Assembly: GCA_027924585.1 (NCBI GenBank)
Contig: BSBM01000186.1
Location: forward strand, 4,216,001 to 4,280,000
DNA length: 64,000 nucleotides
Direction of reading: 5' to 3'
Source: Larix kaempferi
Taxonomy: Eukaryota > Streptophyta > Pinopsida > Pinales > Pinaceae
Within the stretch, counting starts at the first letter, position 1, and every line of letters starts with the position of its first letter. This document shows positions 58,018 through 64,000 of this stretch, in pieces. A program made the translations under genes and the position numbers. Below the pieces are notes generated by a model, which did no database searches, was not told the DNA's origin, and worked only from the letters and a program-made list of their open reading frames with translations.

Positions 58018-58664
58018 TGTTAAATTTTCAGAATTTACTTCAATCTGATCTAGGATCTTAACTGAGAGAACAACATGTACATCATATCTACAGCATATCA
58101 ATCATGGAGACAATAATGCAAGCACACAAGAGACACAAAGATTTACTTGGGGAAAACCATAAAGGTGAAAAACCCCAATAACTTCCTCAGAGATAGATAG
58201 AGCAATGATACAACCAACCAAGAGAGATAGCCATAACCTAGCAGCAGATCCTCCTCCTCCATAAGTGCGCCACTCCTCCTTGAGTGCATGTGTGAGAAGT
58301 GAGTAAGTAAATAGAGTGCCTCCCGCACTCTATTTATACTAGACTTGACTTGCCTTTTTACCTAACTCATGTAGGCTCGAACTTAACCACATAACATAAT
58401 GCTGACTGGGCCGACCCCCAATAGGGTGGTCTAATAACCCTTTGACCCACATGGCCGACCCCCAATAGGGTGGTCTAATAACCCTTCGACCCACATGACT
58501 TATACAGGGCCGACCCCAACAAGGTGGTCTAATAACCCATCAAGTATAAGTTACGACACTTACAATATAAATGACGACACTTCCGTATAGAGGAATAATA
58601 CCATCTCTATAGGAGTACATACAACATATATGAAATACATTCCGAAGTTACATATACATCAACA
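58018..58664 (-). repeat. 5' LTR of the young copia element
   Basis: 647 bp, nearly identical to 51431-52077. AATAT follows at 58665-58669. Confidence 0.93.
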
Positions 58665-58669
58665 AATAT

Positions 58670-59463
58670 ATAAAGCTTGAAAGAAACAAAAACAATGTCT
58701 AACATTCAGCATTGACCAAAATAGATCCAGATCAAAATGCCATTTCATGACACATTCAAATTGGAACAAGAAAACACTTCAACCTTTATTTGTCAAAAGT
58801 AGAATGATGTACAAGTATACCTGATAATGAAGTAGGCTCCTGCAACTAGATTTTGGGCTCTGGCTCTGCTCTGGCTTGGATGTCTTCAGCAACAACTCCT
58901 CCAATGCAAGCTTCTTCAAAGTTTTTCCATTAATCAATCTCACTAACTCCAATTTCTAACCCTTCTCCTTTAACCTTCTTGGTATTTATAGGATTAAAGA
59001 AGCAGTTCAGGTCGATATGTAGTTATAGAGGAAGTTGGGGGAGTTAGGAAACTGCCATCAACTAATCCTCTTCGATGAATTAATTTATTTTTTAATCATC
59101 TTTTAAGATGTACGCGACTCTTCTTCAGTGGAGTAGCGTATAGGGCGCTACCCTAGTGTTTAACAACTAGCGCTCAATCGATTTTAAATTGTGAGCGCTA
59201 CTATGCTACACTGGAGTAGCGTATACTTGGATATGGGCACTACTATTATACAGTGGAGTAGCGTATGGGCGCTAGTCTCTTTGGGTAGAGTAGCGCTCAT
59301 ATCTCAAAAGGATATTTTTTGGGGTTTTCCAATAATATCAGGAAAATGGAATGAGTTGTCATATCATCCAAGGTCAACATGCTCCTCCATCCAAGTTGTC
59401 CTTTTGTGTGATCAACAGCTCAGGGTGATCACGGACGCAGAGGTGCAATTTTGACCTATAACA
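58670..59463 (-). repeat. 3' LTR of Tat-like copy R (left edge unknown)
   Basis: In element orientation it starts TGTTATAGGTCAAAATTG at 59463, next to the purine tract 59464-59477. A TATA box CCTATAAATACC (minus) lies at about 58979-58990. The left edge was not found and may lie left of the copia insertion, at about 51300-51430. Confidence 0.6.
59110..59304. repeat. GAGTAGCGTAT / GGGCGCTA repeats in the LTR of copy R
   Basis: Four imperfect units contain GTGGAGTAGCGTAT and GGGCGCTA or GAGCGCTACTA. Related units occur in intron 1 of the antisense gene of the same element at 61850-62000. Confidence 0.75.
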
Positions 59464-59477
59464 GATGCCCCCTAATG
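59464..59477 (-). other. Polypurine tract of Tat-like copy R
   Basis: CATTAGGGGGCATC on the minus strand, next to the LTR start. Confidence 0.75.
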
Positions 59478-60790
59478 TGTGAGGTCAAAGGGAAACTATG
59501 GCCGAAATACATTACAATCCAAAGCTAGAGGAGGAGCACAGAACTGCAGAAAACAAGTCACAAGAAACCTGCAATAAAGATCAAGGTCAGCGAGCAATTA
59601 CATTTTTGACATCTTATAGATGTGTAGTGTGATACAACATGATCTCTGATACATAACAAGGAGATGTATATAAATCATGGCCACTTGAAATACAAGCATG
59701 GATCCATGTCAAACTGAGAGATCATAGCCATAACAACAAACTTGATTTATGTCTCATGGAGAGCCGAATGTGAGTGAGGCTCAGTCTTGCGCAAATTGGG
59801 TGATAACAAAATGAGGTAATGTCATCCAAAATCCCAAGGTCTTCATCCCACAACAACCCTAGGTACAAACCCTAACCATGTGAATAGATGAGCTGATAGT
59901 CGAACATGGGGGGTATCATTTGATTACCGGTCATTGATGTATACCGTTAACAAATGTGAGGACTTCCACCGATAATGATAATGGGGTCCAAGGTACCAAG
60001 TACGATTCGCCAAATGTGAATAGATGGACTTGGAGTCGAACACTTTGGAATCCTGTCGAAGAAGAGACATTGATGTATTCTCATCATTCAACAGCGAGGA
60101 GAATTTCCACTGGTGACTGCAATCTCCAAGGTACTAACCGAAACTCTAAACTTCAATCCCAGAATAATGAGTTGATGTCGATGGGGAGAAGTCCGTTGGA
60201 AGGGAGGCCTTAAGGCATCCTCCATCATCCAACTCGAGGAACACTCAACTGGTAAGAGTTGATATGGAAGAATATGCAACAAGACTGACACTAGGAAGGC
60301 CGACACATGAGGTCAAGGTAAACTGCAGAATGGCCGACACAGGGTATATCCTTGAACATTGAGCACGACACAAAGTGACTCAGGCAGTTTCTGACATAAT
60401 GGGGTAAATATGTCTGAAATGTAAGAGACATTAGCAGACCCTCCATATGGTTGGAAGAATAACCAACCGAGGGAGTAAATAACTCGGAGGAAAATTTCAC
60501 CCTGAGGCCAAAAACTAAACCCAACCGACAAGATAGACTCAAGTAGGTGCTGTGTTCAAGGATAGAACTTGACTGAAACTGCCTTTGACAATGAAGATAT
60601 GATATGTCTTTCCGGTTCCTTATTCTTTTTAGATAAAAGAATACCCTTCTTGTTGTTTTAATGAGTCCAAGAAAGAATGAAAACTCAATAGGTCCAACCA
60701 TGTAAAAAATTTAACGAGCCCATGGGAGGAAGACTCAGTACCTTCTTCATAATTTATAGAGTTCGAAGAAGAGATAGAAGATTACTCTAT
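59478..60790 (-). other. 3' region of Tat-like copy R, noncoding part
   Basis: The sequence is homologous to 48028-48900 in copy M, with about two imperfect 165-bp units at 59940-60180. The minus-strand frames at 60291-60701 have no motif. Confidence 0.55.
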
Positions 60791-60794
60791 ATGT

Positions 60795-61085
60795 ACTGAT
60801 CTCTGGATTTTAATATCGGGCCGAGATTTGTTCCTGCTCTCCGGTGTTTTCAATTTTAAGGAGTCTGAAAAACTTTAACAATAACTCCATATATCTGCTT
60901 GTGGATTTTAGTATCGAGCCCAAGCAGATTAATGCTCGCCGGTGTTTTCTTGTTTATAGAGTTTGAAAAACTTAAACAATCCTCTTTTCACTGATCCGTG
61001 GATTTTATATCGAGCCCGAGTAGGTAAATGCTCGCTTGGTATTTTCATGTTTAGAGAGTCTGAAAACCCTAAAGAGAGACTCCAA
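60795..61085. repeat. About 95-bp tandem repeat, three units
   Basis: Each unit contains GTGGATTTTA-TATCGAGCCC, TGCTCGCCGGTGTTTTC and GAGTCTGAAAAAC. It lies upstream of the antisense gene, in the same relative place as the 149-bp array of the inner element. Confidence 0.75.
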
Positions 61086-61091
61086 AAGGTC

Positions 61092-61220
61092 CTTTTTCGT
61101 ACATTTAGTCTCCTCCCCCGAAAAAGTATAAAACAATGAAAGGAGAACTCTTCTAGTGCATACAGGAGTATACCTAGAGTATACCTTTTTCGTAATTAAT
61201 CCACTGAGGCCCGGAAAAGG
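61092..61220. repeat. Two hairpins, CTTTTTCG/CGAAAAAG type, copy R
   Basis: Arms at 61092-61099/61119-61126 (8 bp perfect) and 61184-61192/61212-61220 (one mismatch). They correspond, on the other strand, to 27617-27738. Flanking GAGTATACC and CCCGGAAAAGGGGTAA blocks also match. Confidence 0.75.
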
Positions 61221-61635
61221 GGTAATTCTATACCTGAGTGGATGAGCCTTCGATTACTTTAACGAGCTCGAAGAGGACAAGCTTGCTCGGCAATCTTGTT
61301 TAGGTTTAGATAGTCCAAACAAGAGCTTAAAATGACTTAAAGGTCAGCTTCTGGGATCATATCTTCATGTCCAGCCAAAACTAGGTCTTCAACAAAATAT
61401 TAGTCGATGCGGCAAAAATCTCAAATGATATATGAATTTGGAATATTGAGCTAACTGACAAGGTCCATCATCAAGAAATTTGATCTTAGGAGACGAATGC
61501 GACAACAATTGAGTGAAAATTGAGCTTGGATCAGTGGTATACCGTATTGTGTGTTTCAATTGATTAATTATGGTTTTTTGAAAGTTTTAAAACTATGGAA
61601 AATTAACAAATATGGGTAAAAATCAAAATCCAATT

Positions 61636-63268
61636 TATATATAATTTCATTGTTTAAAAATCAATTTTCAATTTGTTTGTAGGGCAAAAATTGGGGCAAC
61701 ATTTTGCAAGTTTCAAATCTCTATTGCGATCGAACCGAGCATCCAATCGTCACAATTCCTCCACCAAGTAAGTTGAAATCCACCTATCTTGCATTTCAAT
61801 GGTTTATTTTTCAATTTTTGAGCAAAAATAGCTTTGCAACGTGATGCTCACAAGCGTTTATGCGCGGGCGCTACTGTGTATACACAAGAGTAGCGTATAA
61901 ACTCAATGGGCGTTACTTTGCTCAAACAGAGTAGCGCCTACATGACTGTGTAGTATACACAGTAGCGTACATACTTGCAAAGCTACCTACAAGCGCCGAG
62001 ACTCAAAATTTTTTGGTTTTTTGTGCAGGATGGTCTTACAATGGAGGGAAAGGGAGCATGAGGACATGGATAGGTTAGCCATGCAAGACCCGGCTACCCT
62101 CCATGCGCTCCGAAGATGCGGTTTGTTGAAATTTTATTGAACCGTAAACATGAGGGCATTAAACAAACTGTTTCGAAGACTGATTCAGTATTGGGATGTA
62201 GATACTAATACCTTCATCATCCGCGGGAAAACTCTTGACCTTACCGTTGAGGACATATACTTTATTACTGGTCTCTCAAGGAGAGGAGACGTAATCAATC
62301 TAAAAGGGTCTTCTCGTTTGGGTGCACGATTAGTGCAAGAATATGTGAATACATACTATGTTGCTGGAGCAGAAAAATCAGGAAGCCAAGTCTTGATTTC
62401 AACTATTGATGGTCTCCCTCTGAAAGTGATAGTGAGCATGATCAACCAGGTAGCCGGTAGTGCCTCACAACACTTAGCTTCCAGGAATTCGATGCATATT
62501 GGTGTATAGTGCTTGCACGGTCATGTTTATGATTGGTGTACCAATTTGTTGGCAAACATGAAGTCTCAATTGACAGGTTGCAAATCCGGCACAATGAAGA
62601 ATTTTGGGTACGGAAGTATTTTGTGTACTTTCTTCTTCGAGAGGATGCCTGCTATTAGTTTGGGGATGCCTCTACCACAGGTTAACCCCAGTGAGCCTAG
62701 ACTAGGCCGTTGGGGTGAAATATTCCTCCGCCAAGGTGGTGGAGAGAGTCACTATTGCTATCATACTGATGATTTCTGGGGGTGGTGGGAGAGGCAAGTT
62801 CCCACTTTTGAGCAGTTTCCCTATGCTGGATTGGATTTTCGTCACGATCCAGAGCTGGTGCTTCTGCCAGGTGGAGCCTGGGGAGATATTGGTATGTTTA
62901 AATTTTGAGAATTTATTTAATTTTTTTCAAACTTTTTCAAGTATTCGATTTTTATGTATGAGTTTTGAAGTTCTAATCAAGTGTCATATGCAGATGTTGG
63001 GCCTGTTCGTCCTGAGGGACATCCTACTATCTATGTGAGGCCAGCTGATATTACCGCAGCGGATGCTATGTTGGGAACCCTGGAGAGAAAAATGAGTCGG
63101 TTGACTCATGAGATTCCTGCATGCTGTATGGACCAGATACCTGTTGATATGTAGGAAGATGTTGTTGGGGTGCCCCCAGCATGGCTTAGGTTGCTGCGGA
63201 GGGTTGCTAGACTAGTCATATGCTATCGCAATGCGGTAGATGATGAGGAGGTCCCTCCTTCTCCATAG
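61636..63268 (+). pseudogene. Mobile-domain-like gene of copy R with two introns (antisense to the element)
   Basis: A TATATATAA box at 61636-61644 precedes a short exon 1 ending at 61767 (CACCAA|GTAAGT). Intron 1 runs 61768-62028 (TTGTGCAG). Coding starts at ATG 62030, exon 2 ends at 62891, intron 2 is 62892-62993 (G|GTATGT to CATATGCAG), and exon 3 ends at TAG 63266-63268. Mobile-domain features include LDLTVEDIYFITGLSRRGD and FGYGSILCTFFFERM. The exon 3 frame matches that of the inner copy (GPV near its start, then PP-W-LLR). Stops at 62138-62140, 62507-62509 and 63152-63154 inactivate it. Confidence 0.75.
62892..62993 (+). other. Intron 2 of the copy R gene (102 bp)
   Basis: GTATGT to ATGCAG, phase 1, T-rich. 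Same length, phase and position as 24898-24999, though the sequences have diverged. Confidence 0.8.
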
Positions 63269-63446
63269 GAGAAGAAAACATTCTATGTATATATTTTTGA
63301 GGCTACTATGCCCAGCTTTTGTACTTTTATGACTTGACTTGACAGACTCATGACTCAAAACTCATATTTTTTGATACAGTACCAGTTATATACAGTATCA
63401 GTTATTTACATGTGTATGCGTTCTAATTTTATGTGTGTAATGTTGT

Positions 63447-63905
63447 TTATGACAATGTATGATGAAAATTCCAGTCTAACACGTAGTTTGCTAATGAATC
63501 AGCTAAAGTGTTTAAAATTCTTGGAATATGTTCATATCTGATAGAATGAAATTGTCTTTCCAATAGTCTAACTCGTAGAAACTGACGTAGCAATCCTGGA
63601 TCCCTGATCTGATAGACACCTGTTAACTGAAATACAATTAATTGTGAGTCAAGCCTTAACTCCAGGTATGAAATGCCATGACTGAGAGCATCTCAGAGAA
63701 GTTCTATAAATGCACTGTATTCAGCCACATTATTCGTGGTAGGTCCCAAACAAACCGCCCCTGAAGAAACAAGTTGGTCAGCGGGTGAATAAATGACCCA
63801 AGCTGCTGCAGCCAACTGACAGGTGTGGCGACTAGCGCCATCAGCAAATCCTAAGAAATGTTCGGTTGACATCTGGTACATGAAACGAAACACACATAAG
63901 ATCAC
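63447..63905 (-). pseudogene. Archaeal-type RNase H of copy R
   Basis: On the minus strand FADGAS, NVAEY, LRLDSQLIV and LADS give the four catalytic acidic residues, with a HIPRILN element before the last. It is closely related to 23580-24014. The likely start is the Met at 63872 (MSTEHFLGFADG); the frame also has an upstream Met at 63905. One TGA near 63692 interrupts it. It ends about 180 bp from the convergent antisense gene. Confidence 0.8.
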
Positions 63906-64000
63906 CTAACGAGCATAACAAAACTAGCTTTACAAAAATATACATCTATGTTACAAGAAAAAGTACTTCATCCTAAGCGTACTACTTCTTCAGGTAGAGC
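63906..64000 (-). other. Spacer of copy R at the window edge
   Basis: Probably the gap between integrase and the RNase H ORF. No motif is clear in the 95 bases available. Confidence 0.3.

Larger units (their letters stand above)
51431..58664 (-). mobile_element. Young, internally deleted Ty1/copia element
   Basis: The 647-bp LTRs differ by one base that I could find (T at 51867, G at 58454). AATAT is duplicated at 51426-51430 and 58665-58669. A tRNA-iMet primer site and a purine tract are in place. Inside, only the RT end and RNase H are left, plus two minisatellites and about 3 kb of noncoding leader. Gag, protease and integrase are absent. Confidence 0.92.
58670..64000 (-). mobile_element. 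Tat-like element copy R, 3' part
   Basis: In minus orientation the order is (right to left) RNase H ORF, antisense gene (plus strand), repeats, purine tract and 3' LTR. This is the same order as in the inner element at 23580-29803. Integrase and RT would lie right of the window. Confidence 0.8.

Overview
This window reads as plant nuclear DNA made almost entirely of transposable elements, with no ordinary host gene that I can support. The evidence is Ty1/copia, Ty3/gypsy (chromovirus and Tat-like) and LINE elements, plus an endogenous caulimovirid (plant pararetrovirus). Spliceosomal introns and plant-type TATA boxes also occur. The mix of many decayed copies with a few fresh ones suggests a large, repeat-rich seed-plant genome. 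A gymnosperm is plausible but not proven from sequence alone.

Layout: 1-2146 is the 5' part of a minus-strand copia element, inserted into a LINE (2147-5747, poly-A tail). 5748-6865 is AT-rich DNA and a Tat-type LTR fragment. 6866-10893 is a decayed gypsy copy (A). 10893 to about 17235 is an endogenous caulimovirid with an inverted leader, coat-protein, protease and RT/RNase H relics and a promoter. 17903-33467 is a minus-strand chromodomain gypsy element with LTRs, PBS, PPT and a TAAAA target duplication. It is split by a very young plus-strand Tat-like element at 20464-29803 (LTRs with one difference seen, CATGG target duplication). 34314-37598 is gypsy copy B. 37828-47297 is a minus-strand copia element with 2.74-kb LTRs and only gag inside. 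47303-51430 and 58670-64000 hold parts of two older minus-strand Tat-like elements. A young, internally deleted copia element (51431-58664, AATAT target duplication) lies between them.

The most interesting system is in the Tat-like elements. Each of the three copies carries an antisense gene for a plant-mobile-domain-like protein. The young copy has its own TATA box, a non-coding first exon, a repeat-filled intron 1, a large coding exon, a 102-bp phase-1 intron and a last exon. In an older copy the second intron is also 102 bp and in the same phase. Because the gene lies antisense to the element RNA, its introns can survive retrotransposition. The same elements carry a separate archaeal-type RNase H ORF after integrase, while the normal RNase H has lost its first catalytic Asp. 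Their 3' regions hold tandem repeats, conserved CTTTTTCG/CGAAAAAG hairpins and an internal polypurine-like motif.

The two youngest insertions (inner Tat, right copia) are both internally deleted, so recent movement here was probably driven in trans by complete relatives elsewhere.
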